A stretch of DNA of 64,000 bases. It comes from Acanthosepion pharaonis. Lineage: Eukaryota > Mollusca > Cephalopoda > Sepiida > Sepiidae. A model generated the notes under the pieces. It was not told where the DNA came from. It saw nothing but the letters and a program-made list of their open reading frames with translations, and did not search any database. Position numbers and translations under genes: made by a program. Shown here one piece after another: positions 18,661-29,930 of the stretch. The stretch's first letter is position 1; each line of letters begins with the position of its first letter. The stretch spans positions 109,501 through 173,500 of the forward strand of contig CAHIKZ030004549.1 of assembly GCA_903632075.3 (NCBI GenBank). The letters run 5' to 3'.

Positions 18661-19422
18661 TGTTGGGACTTTTGGTTCATTTAATTAATCAGAAGGATTT
18701 TGTTCGGATCGGTTGTGTGTCTAAACCTTGTCCCAAACAAATATATAACAAACATGAGATTTCAAACAAAGTAAAAACGAGACATTTATAGATCGAAACA
18801 AATAAAACATTTATATACAATTACATATTTACAAACAAGGTTAATATTTGTATTGTTGCGTGCGTTAATTGTATATGTTGCTGAAATGTTGGATGTCTCT
18901 GTGTCGTTATGTTTGTTATTTTGTTTGTGTTTGTGTTGAAATATATAATAAGAGTTTTTTGGTAAAGTTTGCTAAAGTAGTCTACCTTTGAACGTGTCTG
19001 TGTTTGTTTTCGTGATTCGTATTTCTTATTTTTAGTAATGAATAAATCAATGTGCATAAGAAATATTGTTCAAAGTTTCGATAGTTGTTCGTTGAGTGTT
19101 TCAGGTGAGTCAGTTGAAGTTCGTCAAAAATGCGCGGTAAAATTCTGTTTTTGAATGTCGTGGATTAATTAGGCAATCGATCGGCGAGTTCGCTAGACTG
19201 ACTGACTGGGGTTGTCTTTTCTCCTTTTATAACCTTTTGGGTTTTCCTTTTATAACCTTTTGATATTTTCGCGCAGTGGCTCAAGATATTTTGGCGCAAT
19301 TCTTGCTTTGGGAGGCGATCTACCAATAGAATTGCTTGATTCGATTCTTTGCATTTTTATTGGTTGAGCGTTATCTGCGCGTAGGCGTATAATATGGATT
19401 ATGCTTTTTTAAGGTTGGAGAA
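18661..19422 (-). repeat. 5' LTR
   Basis: Starts TGTTGGGACT on the plus strand next to the primer site. Compared with the other LTR it has a tandem duplication near 19228-19260 (CCTTTTATAACCTTTTG twice). Its outer end stops at GGTTGGAGAA: the last 30 or so bases, including the terminal CA, are missing. Confidence 0.9.
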
Positions 19423-19559
19423 AAATGTCTGGTATCAAATGTAGGTTTCTAACTATAATACATTAATAGCTACACCCCCACCCAATAGAACAGTGGTATT
19501 AATCATTTACAATCGACCAGCAAAACATTATTACTTAATTTTGATTTTAATTTATCGTA

Positions 19560-19800
19560 TATATCTAAATAGTCTTGAAAAGATCCAAAGAAGAATCGGC
19601 AACATTTTCGGTCTTGAGCTGGCATCTCGGTTTCACTCATTGTTTTTCTACTGCCATAACTTAGCTTCCTTTTGTCTGGTCTATAAATATTTTCACCATA
19701 ATTATTCTGATGTTCTTTCCTTGTTTTTTTTACTTCGACTTCACGCTTCATCCAGCGATTGTTTGAATCAAACAAAACATTGTTTAGATTATATAGAACG
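19560..19800 (+). pseudogene. Jockey/CR1-like LINE 3' fragment
   Basis: The open segment reads LEKIQRRIGNIFGLELASRF and CLVYKYFHHNYSDVLSLF, closely parallel to the C-terminal region of the 7.66-10.19 kb LINE (DRLQKGICNMVGPALASRLQ; YKYFHGNCSEELHSL). It is a second, strongly 5'-truncated copy of the same family, lying just after the Ty3/gypsy element. Confidence 0.65.
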
Positions 19801-19885
19801 TCAGGATATAGCCAGTTAGAAAATGTAAAGTAAGAAATGAACAGAGGTTAAATGTTAATATTTTAGACGTATGCGAATATAGGTT

Positions 19886-20075
19886 TTGCAAACAATGGAG
19901 ACTACGACACTGTCAGACACATTATATATGGAAGAGAAAAGAAAGAAGAGTAGGACTCTTGCTATAGCAAGACATGAAGAAATATGTCCTGGTATACTAT
20001 CTGATAGAATTCTTGTAGTTAGACTGAAAGGGGAGCCTTTTAATATCTTCATGTGCCGTGTCCCTTCAGGACATA
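19886..20075 (+). pseudogene. RTE-type LINE endonuclease fragment
   Basis: The frame reads METTTLSDTLYMEEKRKKSR, then ARHEEICPGILSDRILVVRL and KGEPFNI. The 'GILSDRIL..RLKG.PF' pattern is typical of the middle of RTE-clade apurinic endonucleases, just before the 'QVYAPT' motif. That motif is absent here, where the frame passes into unrelated sequence. A downstream endonuclease piece of the same type lies at 22125. Confidence 0.55.
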
Positions 20076-20276
20076 GGCGATCATGGCTTTCCACAACTGT
20101 AGATATTAAGAAACTTTATCTTCGTGTTATTCTCCCTAAACCCTGTTCCACCATTCATTTACTCAAGCTCATTAAGTATGCTATGCGTTGTTTTCCTTTG
20201 TCCTTCTTGCTCTCTATCTGCCCCGTGAGTATCAGATTTTCCAAGCCCTTCTACCTCATGATATGCCCCAGAAATC

Positions 20277-21500
20277 TCAACTGTCTCTTCCTGATGTATT
20301 ACTTTCCTTTTTGTTTCTATTTTTAGTATTACTAAGTATTACTTTCCTTTTTGTTTCTATTTTCTCCAAAACTTGGTCGTTACTCACCTGTTCGATCCAC
20401 AGTATCCTCAGCATCCTTCTGTAGAACCACATTTCTGTTGCTTCAAGTCTCCTCTTCATCTGTGAGGAGATCGTCCAACACACATTGCCATACAGATATC
20501 AAATAGTTTAGTACTCTCTTTCCGAGTATCTGGTGAAATTTTCCTATTACTTTGTATTCTGCTTAGCTTTTGGAAGGCATCTTTGGTTATCCCAATACGC
20601 CTTCGGATCTCAGTATCGCTCTTTCCGACCTTTGTTAAACCACTTCCCAGATATTTAAATTTCCGCACTTGTTTGATTTTGGTATCTCCGATTGGCAATT
20701 TACACTTTGGGCTCATCTTTTTGCTGACAACCATGCATTCTGTCTTCTTGCAGTTGATGTTTAATCCTTTCTTCTCGCTTTTCTTCATTACCTTCTGTAG
20801 GTGTTTTTGTAGCTTTCTTTCTGTGTTTGCTATCAACACTGTGTCATCTGTATAACTTATGCTGTTAAGATTGTGACTGCCAATAATGAATCCTGATAGT
20901 TCTAGTTCTCTTAGAATCGCCTCGCTGTGTAGGTTGAGTGAGAAGACACATACTTGTCTTACACCCTCTTTCTATTTTTCTACACCTGCTGAACTCATTT
21001 TCAATCCGTATGCAGGCCGTTTGCTGCCAGTATAGATTCTTGAGTATTCTAATCTCTTTCCCAAATATATCAAAGTTGCTGAGCAGTTCCAACAGGTCTT
21101 TGTGGCGTACGTTATCGAACGCCTTTCTGTAATCTATAAAACACAGGTACACGTCATTCTGAATTTGTATTACGCTTTCTGATAACATTCTGGGCATAAA
21201 TATCGCGTTTTTTGTTTTGACGAACCCGCACTGTTCTTGTCCTAATCCCAGTTTGATTCTGCTGCGCATTCTATTCATCATAATTCGGATGATCAGCTTT
21301 GTTATGTGGCTCATTAAACTAATTGTCCGATGGGTTTGACACCTGGCTTCTTACACAGTGCTAAGAAAAATAGATCTACTTAGGTCTTTTGGTATATCAC
21401 CACTATAATAAATTTCATTTATTATTTCTGTGATCTTGTCTATGCCGAAATCGTCCATGCACCGACAACACAGAGTATGGAAGAAGAAATTGGACATATT
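20277..21500 (-). pseudogene. RTE-type LINE reverse transcriptase relic
   Basis: Minus-strand segments in order from the 5' side: 21470-21340 reads DKITEIINEIYYSGDIPKDL; 21314-20865 carries RMRSRIKLGLGQEQCGF, then CFIDYRKAFDNVRHKDLLEL, the RT motif with its catalytic Asp; 20839-20456 carries GLNINCKKTECMVVSKK and FKYLGSGLTKVGKSDTEI, the thumb/connection of RTE RTs; 20483-20277 gives RRLEATEMWFYRRMLRI, the C-terminal motif. The palm YADD block is lost around 20860 at a frameshift (TDDTVLIAN-like residues can still be read there). It is opposite in strand to the flanking RTE endonuclease fragments. Confidence 0.75.
20298..20367. repeat. Short tandem duplication
   Basis: GTATTACTTTCCTTTTTGTT plus CTATTTT occurs twice, from 20298 and from 20336. 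Confidence 0.7.
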
Positions 21501-21552
21501 TACAGTACACTAGACAATGCAATCGCAAGAAACCACAATCGCCATGGGAAAT

Positions 21553-22113
21553 TTAGTTTGGTTTGTTTTGTTTTACAGCAAATCAACCTCAATGGGTTAT
21601 TTAATTCCGACAAAATTTTCATTGTTGGTAATATTAGTTTTCCATAAATCTATTTCTGGTAAATTTTCATCCTTCAAGAATCTATTTCTGGTAAAATTTC
21701 TTCCATCAAAAATATATTTCTGGTAAAATTTCTTCCATCAAAAATATATTTCTGGTAAGAATTTTCCTCGGCTGGAAATATCTTTTTTTCAAAAAACGTA
21801 TTGCTGGTAATATTTTTCTTTTTCAAAAATGTATTGCTGGTAATAATTTTTTATAGAAAGTATTTCTGGTATTAAAACCTATTGTTACACTTTCATAGCG
21901 TTTTGACCCCAGTTTGGGGTCAACTATTTGTCCATAGTTTGGACCCTAACAGGTGCTAGCACCCCTTTTGGGTCAGGGTGGACCTGGGAACATCAGCAAT
22001 TAAGAGGTAGTCACACGCTCCTCAAAACCTCCTGATCAAAGGCCTTGTTGTTGGACATAGTTTATTGTCTTATTCTGGACGCGGATGTAGTTTATCGTCA
22101 TACCCAGGACGCG
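21553..22113 (-). repeat. Family R dispersed repeat, full copy (minus)
   Basis: A reverse-complement copy. The tail (TTTGGTTTGTTTTG) and the hairpin region lie at the low-coordinate end, then at least five ATTGCTGGTAA-type units, the CCCCAGTTTGGGG hairpin, and two head units ending ACCCAGGACGCG. It is one of only two minus-strand copies and ends directly beside the RTE endonuclease fragment at 22125. Confidence 0.85.
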
Positions 22114-22124
22114 CCATGGGAGAC

Positions 22125-22425
22125 CTGAATGTCAAAGTAGACAAAAACCAAGATGATGAAATAACTGAAAACCCGTAATGAACGTGGAGAAAAACGTGTC
22201 CAGCTGCGTATTGTAAACGATCACCTAGTAGACAACACCAAAGAGGTTTGTTAACATGCAGTAGATCATGAGGAGAAAGTAAAACCCAAATCGACTGCAT
22301 AATGATCAATAAAAAATTCAAGAATACAGTTTTACAATGTAAAACTTAACCAAATGCCGAAGAGTGAAACTACGGAAGTTGAAGCGAGCCAAGGCAGCAC
22401 ACAAATTTTAGAGAGAAGTTGGAAA
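22125..22425 (+). pseudogene. RTE-type LINE endonuclease, C-terminal fragment
   Basis: The frame starts MGDLNVKVDKNQDDEITENP, the 'MGDLNAKVG' motif of RTE endonucleases, and continues after a stop with NERGEKRVQLRIVNDH. 22290-22330 reads INKKFKNTVLQCK in another frame, matching the 'I.YI..N.RF' region. Premature stops make it a relic. It abuts the end of the minus-strand R copy and may have been split by it. Confidence 0.6.
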
Positions 22426-25400
22426 CGTGTTGCCAGTTCCAAGGTTTGAGGTGAAGAGGGTGAATTTAAGATCTTTTTCGCGGGATTTCCGTATTTCCGA
22501 CTGGAAACGTTTTTGTTGCATGCTTGGAGTATTTTTCTTTTTTTATTTTAAATTCTTATTTAATTTTTCTTATACAACGCTTTTATGTTATTGTTTTATT
22601 ATATTCTATTTATAATATTCATCATTATTATTTTTTTCATTTTTTATAGTAATAATAATATTCCTACACGCCTTCGTTTATGTTTGTGATAGTTATGGAG
22701 ACGTTCTTTTTTCTCCCATTCCCTCCCAGGCGAAAAATGATTTTCAAATTCGGGTATTTTTATAAATTCTCGAATTATTTTTTATTTGTCCTCATTTGTC
22801 ACAAGAAATATTAAAAAAAAATATCTAATTGGTAGATTTTGTGCAAATCTTGAAAAATGAAAATACTGTATTGGATCTAAGAAGGCTGCTTGAATATTTT
22901 AATGTTTCGCTGTGAATGAAACATGCAACATCCACAAACATAAATTTAGATAAAAAATCAAATGATAACGATATTCAATTACAACAAAAAAGGATATGTT
23001 TGGAACAAAAAATATATTTTTTATATGCAGAATATTACAATTTTGTTTTGTAAAGATCTGTGCGAAAGCTTGATCAGAGTATTTTAAAGAGAAAAGTTCT
23101 TGTTGCTGCTTTGGAAATGTTTCATATGTTTGTAATGTAGTTTGGAAAATTTCGTACGTACGTGCATGTGTGCGTGTGTGACTAAGTTTTCAGCGTTCGA
23201 CCGCATTGGGGTCGCAACGCAGTTTCCTTTAAGGTTACATTTTCGTAAGCGAATGAAATCAAGAAAGAAAAAAGAGAAAGAACAAATTTGTGTCTGATTA
23301 TTTATAATTAACGTAATCACGTGACATGCTCCTGGAAAAGAGGCGGGAAAACTTGCCTTGATCACGTGCTGGAAAAAAGACTTGTACGTGGGTAGATTGC
23401 AACGGCCACTTGTGTGTTTATTGACCAATTAGAAATTGAGATATGTATGAAGTAGGCACGCTTTTTGATCTACTTTTTGCACAGATTTGTACAAAATTCG
23501 ACATTGATAAGAAAGTGCCATGGGGATGCTAAAAGACCAGCTTGTAGAGGAACGTTGGGGTGATGAGTATGTAAAAAATGTGTGGGTAGAATTTTCCTAC
23601 GAGCCGGTCCAACTACATGAGAAAGTTGGACTTTAATTAAGTCCAAAGAAGACAAAGAAAAACAAACACAAGACCGATAAATATATGTAAACAAATATAT
23701 GTATTAATAACAAGAAAGGTTACAAGTTACATGGACAAAGTGCGTGTGGTAAATATTATGTGTGTGTGTTGTGTTGTGGTGAGTTTTCGTACGCACGTGT
23801 ATTGTTCTTAGCGTGTTCCCAGCATTTGGGAAATGCTGTATCTGCGAGTTGGTATAAGGCCGAAGCCTGAGGAAAAAAGAGACTTACCTCAAGGTGGCGG
23901 CCCAAAGGCCTGAGGGAAAAAGAGAGATCAAGGTGAAGGGTCACCCAGTATTTATAGCCAGGGGAGAGAGACCCCCGTTGAAGGATTAAGGATCTAAAGG
24001 AGGAGCTAACTCCGACAAGCATAGTTATCAAATGTTTACTAAATTTTGATTTCATTTACTAAACTTAGTTTTATATGGCACAAGGTTAACGTGCTGAACA
24101 TTAAAAATAGTAAGTTATATCTCATACATTGTTTGTGTACGCAATTCTTCTAAGTGATAACTCACTTTCATCAACACGACAGCGTGTTGTTTAGACAAAA
24201 AACTTGTTTCATAGACATTTAACAAACCTTATCCAAATTCTGATGAATATGAGGTGTATTAGAATTAAGTTTTGAAGAGGTTAATGAAACAAAGCGTACA
24301 CATACTTTTTCGAAACAGCAAACATTTTAAGATGTAACTTTTAATAAAATGAAAATATTTTAATACACGTTATGTGTAGCTTTCCATATTTATATCTTCT
24401 AGGAGTTACACGAACAAGGGAAATAACTGTCTAAAGAAATAAAAAGAGTAGCCTCCCCTGAATACAAGTGCAACATACAAAGTTTTATGAGGCATTGTAG
24501 TTACCCCACAAGAACAGATTAAAATGCATTTTTAAAAATGAAAAATCTTTCTTCAACCTTTTATTTTAGTTTTAATCTCATGCTAATAGATTAAATTTAA
24601 TATTTTCAATAAGCAAACACGTTGCTGTATTTCAAACTGATCAATTTAAATGTGTTTTTTATTCTCCGTAAAAAATGCTAAAATCGTCTATAGTAACAAA
24701 ATTCTATTTATTAATAAATCTTTCAAAAATAAAAAATACTTTCTTAAAATTTTATTTGAAGAAGATTAGCTGACTTAAAGTTTAATATGATTTGAAAAAA
24801 TATATTACTTGCATTAATTTAAAACATCACAGAAAAAAAAACATTTTTAACGTGGCGGTGGTTGTTTTGTGTGGTGTTGACAACTCACTCGACAGGCTTA
24901 TGCGTGGTAATTTTTCATAAGTGGGCCATAACTGTGTTATAAGATAAAATAAGACATATCTCAGCTGAGTTACAGGCAAATACTCAAGAGCGAGAACCGG
25001 ATGTAAACGGGACAAAGCCCCGTCACAAAATGACCATTATCTTTCTTTACAAATGTTTCCGACACACGTGTTCCGGTCGAAAAATAAAATAATATTTGAA
25101 GTGTTCTATTTTTCGTCCAATAAAAATGCTCCCCTCCTAATTATACTCGCTTCGTTTTTCGAGCCTGTTAAGCCATAAAAAAACGCTATACGGAAGTTCA
25201 ACGGCAGTCCACAGGTGCCCAGGATAGAGACCTGTCACGTTCAGCTGCTGACAGCAGGGGAGCGTAAACCACCGTCAACATGTGTGAACCACTATGAGAG
25301 ATCGACCAGATCCGAAAGCCGACTTATGAACTTTACCACACCAAGGTAGCTGTCCCAAACCCTCACGTTCCTGTTGAAATAAACCACGTAAATCTATTTT

Positions 25401-26355
25401 TACTGTTGTCCTATTTCTTTCTTGCAACCATACGCTTGTCTATAACAACTGTAACAATTACTTGACGAAAATAACGTGTACGCCTTTTTTATTTAGTTTA
25501 TTTTTTTTAAACTAGTCAGTAAGCTTAAAAATTTAAGAAAATATTCTAAGAAATCTAATATTTTATTGACTTTTAGGTACTTTATAGTCTAACTTACAAA
25601 GATGCTTATTGATACTACCGCTCTTATTTTCTGATAATATCGCGTTTGGACATCCGTATTTACAAAAATCGACACATTTATACACACATAAAATAAAGTA
25701 AAAAATATTTTAAAATGTTGGGTGTCGTTGAGTTGTAGTCAGATTTTCCGTTTATGATTAGTAAATACAGTTTTAATTTAATAACTATATCACTTGAATG
25801 TTACAGATAAATACAGAATTTTCAAAGACTTAAAAGTTTATAAATTATTCTAATTAAAATTTTAATAATTAAAACAATTATTGTAAAATTTCGTTATTCA
25901 TCGAATTTCTTTAAGACAATAATGCCCATAATATATTTTATACATAAAAGCAATCGAAAGTTTCTCTAATATCTTAGTTTCATTGCATTTTCTTATTTTA
26001 CGATTAAGAGCAGATATTCTCTACCTGAAGGTCCTGCTTGACACGCAAAATTTGATGGTTTTAATTCTCCGAGGACTTGTGCTTATAACTAATATAAACA
26101 TTTAAGCGCTACATAAAAGAATTTCTCTAAATTTCACAAGATTAAATAAGTGGAGATTAATAGAGGCAAAAGAAAAAATTTGTTTACTAAGATTTTCCCA
26201 AAAAAGAAACATTTAAAAAATAATTACATTCATTTGTGAATAAGTCCTGCAAGTTTCATTAAAATGCGACAATTATTTGATTTTTGTAAGAATTTCAAAA
26301 TCAATGTGTTCTGTACCGCAAAAAGACGCTAAATTTTCCCATACTAATTCATGGT
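22426..26355. other. Long stretch without a recognised gene
   Basis: AT-rich DNA with A and T homopolymers. The 23.1-24.05 kb part is less AT-rich and has minus-strand open frames of 74-114 codons without any family pattern. At 23887 the minus strand reads CCTTGAG|GTAAGTC, a good donor-like site, but no convincing coding exon precedes it. 25.0-25.45 kb is moderately GC-rich and non-coding as far as I can see. Confidence 0.4.
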
Positions 26356-26359
26356 TACA

Positions 26360-27055
26360 ACCTTGACGGTCAACGAAAAGTTGCATACTGGACATTTGCG
26401 CCCCGGACAACTGCGTTCCTGAAAAGTTGCGTCCCTAGACAATTGCGTATCTTTGATAAGTTTTTGAAGTCATGATTTTTTAAAGTGTTGTTTAATATAG
26501 AAATTTGCACACCAATGCCTTTAATTACTCTAAACAAGCAGAAAGGTAGTTGCCATAAATAAAAAAAGAGAGAAAAACTTTTTTAAAGCAAGAGAAAATT
26601 AAGCTAGCAATTTCAGTTCACTCCAGCAGTGCGTACCACAAACATTCTGGATTTTATAGATTATATTTTTATTTGGAACACATGGCTAAGTCCCGAAAAT
26701 TAAACATTTGTAAAATATTTGTAGACGAGGAAAATTACAGCTACCACTATCATAAGAAAAACACCGATGAAACAAAAATATAATGGCGATGTGTAGAGTG
26801 ATCTTGCAAAACTGTTAATCTGTCATTGGATTTTAAACAAAAATAAACATTTAATTTATTTTATTTTATTCCTTTTTAAAAAAAAAAAATTATTAGTACC
26901 AATGCTTTTTTTCAACATTTATGATAATTGCCTTTAAAAGCTTCGAAAAATTAATAGAGGTATGCAATTATCCAGAGACGCATTTGTCTAGGGACGCAAA
27001 TGACCAGGGACTCAATTGTCCGGGAAACAAATGTCCTAGAATCAACGTTGACGCC
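26360..27055. mobile_element. MuDR/MULE-like inverted-repeat element
   Basis: Bases 26386-26455 and 26961-27040 are inverted copies. The left arm reads GGACATTTGCGCCCCGGACA and GTCCCTAGACAATTGCG; the reversed right arm reads GGACATTTGTTTCCCGGACA and GTCCCTAGACAAATGCG. Each arm is itself built of repeated GGAC-AATTGCGTCC units. The weaker match GGTCAACG/CGTCAACG extends the ends outward. Between them lies a broken FLYWCH-like finger, a domain often encoded by MULE elements. At about 0.7 kb it would be an internally deleted copy. Confidence 0.65.
26682..26846 (+). pseudogene. FLYWCH-like zinc finger fragment
   Basis: The frame MAKSRKLNICKIFVDEENYS continues YHYHKKNTDETKI, a TAA stop, then WRCVE, a TGA stop and SCKTVNLS. 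The pattern F.....NY.YH......, [Y]WRC.....C matches the FLYWCH finger, with TAA exactly where the Tyr of 'YWRC' would be. FLYWCH fingers are DNA-binding modules often found with MULE transposases. Both stops are single-base changes from sense codons. The rest of any transposase is absent. Confidence 0.6.
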
Positions 27056-27126
27056 GGAGAAAAAGATTTTAAACAAAATTTCGAAGGTTCTAAAAAGGAA
27101 TTTAAATATTTTTTACATAAAAAATC

Positions 27127-27539
27127 CTTTGGTTTGGTTTATTTTACGGCATATCAATCTCCATAGCTTAGCTAATGCTGACAAGATTGTTATTGCTGGT
27201 AATATTTTTTTCAAAAATATATTGCTGGTAATATTTTTCCTTCAATGGTTACAACCTTGACGGTCAACGAACAGTTGCATACTGGACATACTGGCAATAA
27301 TTTTTCCTTCCAAAAATTTACTGCTGGTATTAAAACCTCTTTTTACACTTTCATAATGTTTTAACCCCAGTTGGGGGGGGTAACTATTTACCCATAGTTA
27401 GGCGCGTAACAGGTGCTACCACCTCGAGTCAGGATGAACCTGGGAACACCAACAATTAAGAGGTGGTTCCACACTCCTCAAAACCGCCTGATCAGAGGCT
27501 TTGCTGCTGGATGTAGTTTATCATCTTACCCAGGACGCA
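27127..27539 (-). repeat. Family R copy (minus) with inserted TIR fragment
   Basis: A reverse-complement R copy, tail at 27127 and head GACGC at 27539. At 27245-27290 it contains about 45 bases (ATGGTTACAACCTTGACGGT, then CAACGAACAGTTGCATACTG) that duplicate the left outer end of the neighbouring MULE-like element at 26351-26396. Confidence 0.8.
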
Positions 27540-28610
27540 AGAATCCTTTGATCTTTCCTTTTAATAAAGATTTTGACGCTTAACCTCTGTTTTTATAATT
27601 TTAGGGTATTTTCTTATCATTTATGCCCATTTTTTAGCAAATCTTTGGTGGTACCTACACTACAGTAGGGACTCAAAGATTAATTCAGTATGGTAGAAAG
27701 CCTAAGATTTGGGGCATTAATTCTTTCGAACACAATCAGGAATATGAATTCTGTATACCACTTTATTTTTTTAGTGTCATTATACATATTTTTAATACTG
27801 AAATTCACCCAGCATAAGGTTCGAGAACTACTCGAGGTAGAGTGTTACTGAATGAGGAGATATGAATGAAAGAGGAGGTTGTAAGGTGTGAAAATAAAAA
27901 GGATAAAGGCGATATATAAATATTGATCCTTGACTTGAAAAAGTTAAGATTGTGGCGTTCAGTAAAGTATCCACACTGTTCCATAAAGAGATAATTCTTG
28001 AGAAAAGTGTCTCTGTGGAACTACCTTATGTTTGGAATAGAGAAAAAAATGTATTTTTCAATCCATTAACCTTACATTAATTCCTGACCACTGAATCCCT
28101 TTTTCAATACGTAACTGAGATCAAATGTGGAAATTTGCTGAAAGCAGTTTTAAGTTAAAAATTTATTATCAACTTTTTTTTTTTTTTTGCTCTTTTGTCA
28201 AAATTTAGTTTAATTGTTGAGAAAATGATCAACGCTAAGTATTGGGAAGGTGCTGTTTTTTTTTTCTTTCTTTCTCTTCCCGAAATATGCTGGTTTTTGT
28301 GTGTGTGTTTTTTTTTTACATAAACAATATTAGAGTAAAAATTAAATTTTGATGTATTTGTTTAATAAGTTCTACAGCCGATTACAAAAAAAAGGTCATT
28401 GTTAAAAAAAAAAAAAGAAAATCATTTAAAAAAGTTAAGTACGATGAGTCATAGGTTGTACTCGAATCAAAGAAATATTTGTAAAAAATTTATGTTTAAA
28501 AACCACAGTCGGGTTGGCCTAGCAAAGTTGACAATAATTGGAACATTTCACCAACGTTTTTCTAAGCTATGTATTTCTTCTGAAGACTGTCTATTGTAAT
28601 ATGATTACAG
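27540..28610. other. No gene recognised
   Basis: AT-rich with T homopolymers near 28170, 28255 and 28310. Nothing supportable beyond short open frames. Confidence 0.4.
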
Positions 28611-28611
28611 T

Positions 28612-29060
28612 TGTGAAACAAGGCCGAAGGGAAGTCGGGTGAGGCGGGTCATACCTGACTATCCTAAAACTAGTTAATCTGAATCGCAACATTTTCATTC
28701 ATTACAATTTATTCATTCACCACAAGAACTCATCCATCAGCATCCAATCCAACATGTACCACAATGCCGCATATTCACAAGGATTCTAGTAAAACACCCA
28801 CGACGTAAAAATTTGATAATATACAAATTGTCTTTTTCTTTTTTTTTTTCTTTACAAAAATATATGACATGAAATGAGGTCGGGGGTGTATGAACCCAAT
28901 AACGAAACTAAAATTAGACTAAAAACAAAAACAAAAACAAAAACAAAACTGTGTTAGTAGGACCCGTCCACCCCACAGAAAATAATAAGAGCGGCCGTTG
29001 TATTCAGCCAATAAGCAGAATCAAGAAGCTCGCTCGCTCGCTAAAGGCAGGGCGGGATTT
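28612..29060 (-). repeat. TX1-like LINE 3'-UTR-related fragment
   Basis: Shares spaced blocks with the 3' flank of the deleted TX1-like copy: ACAAGGCCGAAGGG (28618) versus ACAAGGCCGAAAGGGG (41571), TTACAATTTATTCATTCACC (28702) versus TTACAATTTACTCATTCACC (41643), and GTTAGTAGGACCCGTC (28955 versus 41725), followed by AGCAGAATCAAGAAGCT versus GACAGAATCAAGAGGCT. It contains an (ACAAAA)n tract. No coding sequence. Confidence 0.55.
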
Positions 29061-29594
29061 CTTATGAAGGCCGATGTGTGACTGACCCGGATGTTAATTA
29101 ATGATGATCACGTGGATGAAATTCGCTAACATTTCGTTATATAATTGTTTTTTTTTTTTTTGTTTGACTTCCGCTTGCAATTGGCTGTGTTTAATATGGG
29201 TGATTAAAGTCCATTGGGTATATATTTATTTTACTCCATAGAATCTGTAGGCTACTTATTCGATACTGGGCTTAAGTGTATTCAGCGAAGAAAGTGCTAT
29301 TGCTTTTTAAACTTAGTTCCTTTTGGCTTAATTTCCATGTAAGTAAAGCTGTTCCCACTTGAAATTCCGCTAAAGACTCACATAGACGGTATTTGGCTAT
29401 TTTTTCATTACAGCAATAAGGTTTCTAAAACCTTCCTCAAACATTTTACGACTGTATACCACGTTAGTTTAACCTTGACATGCTATTAATACCTATAGCA
29501 CTAATCTGTTCAAGCCACTGCTCAAAGGGTTTTTCTCGTGGGTGCTTCTGTTAAAGTCTGGTTGCGCTTTTTTACTAATAGTCGCATTCGTGTC
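29061..29594. other. No gene recognised
   Basis: AT-rich unique sequence with a T run at 29151; no supported feature. Confidence 0.4.
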
Positions 29595-29930
29595 ACGTCC
29601 TGGGTATGACAAACTACATCCGGCAGAAGGCCTCTAATCTAGAGATTTTGAAGCATGTGGACCCACCTCTTAATTACTCTTGTTCCGAGATCCATCCGGA
29701 CCCGAGGTGACAGCACCCGTTATTTTCCCAGCTATGGGAAAATTATTAACCCACCCCACATGCGCGCGGGCACACTGGGGTCAACACTACGGAAGTATAA
29801 AAACATTTTTGATAGTAAAAATACCAATGCATTTGACTTTCGACAAAAACCGTTAATGAAATCTGATCTACACACTGGCTTCTTACCAATACGAACCTAT
29901 CTTTAAAATCTTGTCGGCATTAAGCAAAAC
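29595..29930 (+). repeat. Family R copy, diverged
   Basis: One head unit (ACGTCCTGGGTATGAC), AGAAGGCCTCTAATC, CCAGCTATGGG, CTGGGGTCAACAC, and a shortened tail TTGTCGGCATTAA. The ATGCCG arm of the terminal hairpin is missing. Confidence 0.7.

Larger units (their letters stand above)
13708..19422 (-). mobile_element. CsRn1-type Ty3/gypsy LTR retrotransposon
   Basis: An LTR retrotransposon of about 5.7 kb on the minus strand. Two LTRs (748 and 762 bp) flank gag, protease, RT, RNase H and integrase in the Ty3/gypsy order. Three traits point to the CsRn1 clade: a primer site matching the tRNA-Trp 3' end, a Gag finger with C-x2-H spacing followed by FG..A..C (CHCC rather than CCHC), and no chromodomain. 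Four frameshifts break the coding region (near 17.69, 16.92, 15.67 and 14.95 kb). The inner LTR ends are intact but both outer ends are clipped, and I see no target duplication. The element is not autonomous. Confidence 0.9.

Noticed and set aside
13708..19422. Retrovirus or errantivirus with env
   Set aside because: After integrase the frame ends and the 3' LTR follows within 40 bp; there is no room for an envelope gene.
23756..24055. 99-codon minus frame with a GTAAGT site at 23887
   Set aside because: The donor-like site lies inside the frame, there is no acceptor or start context, and the composition matches no family.
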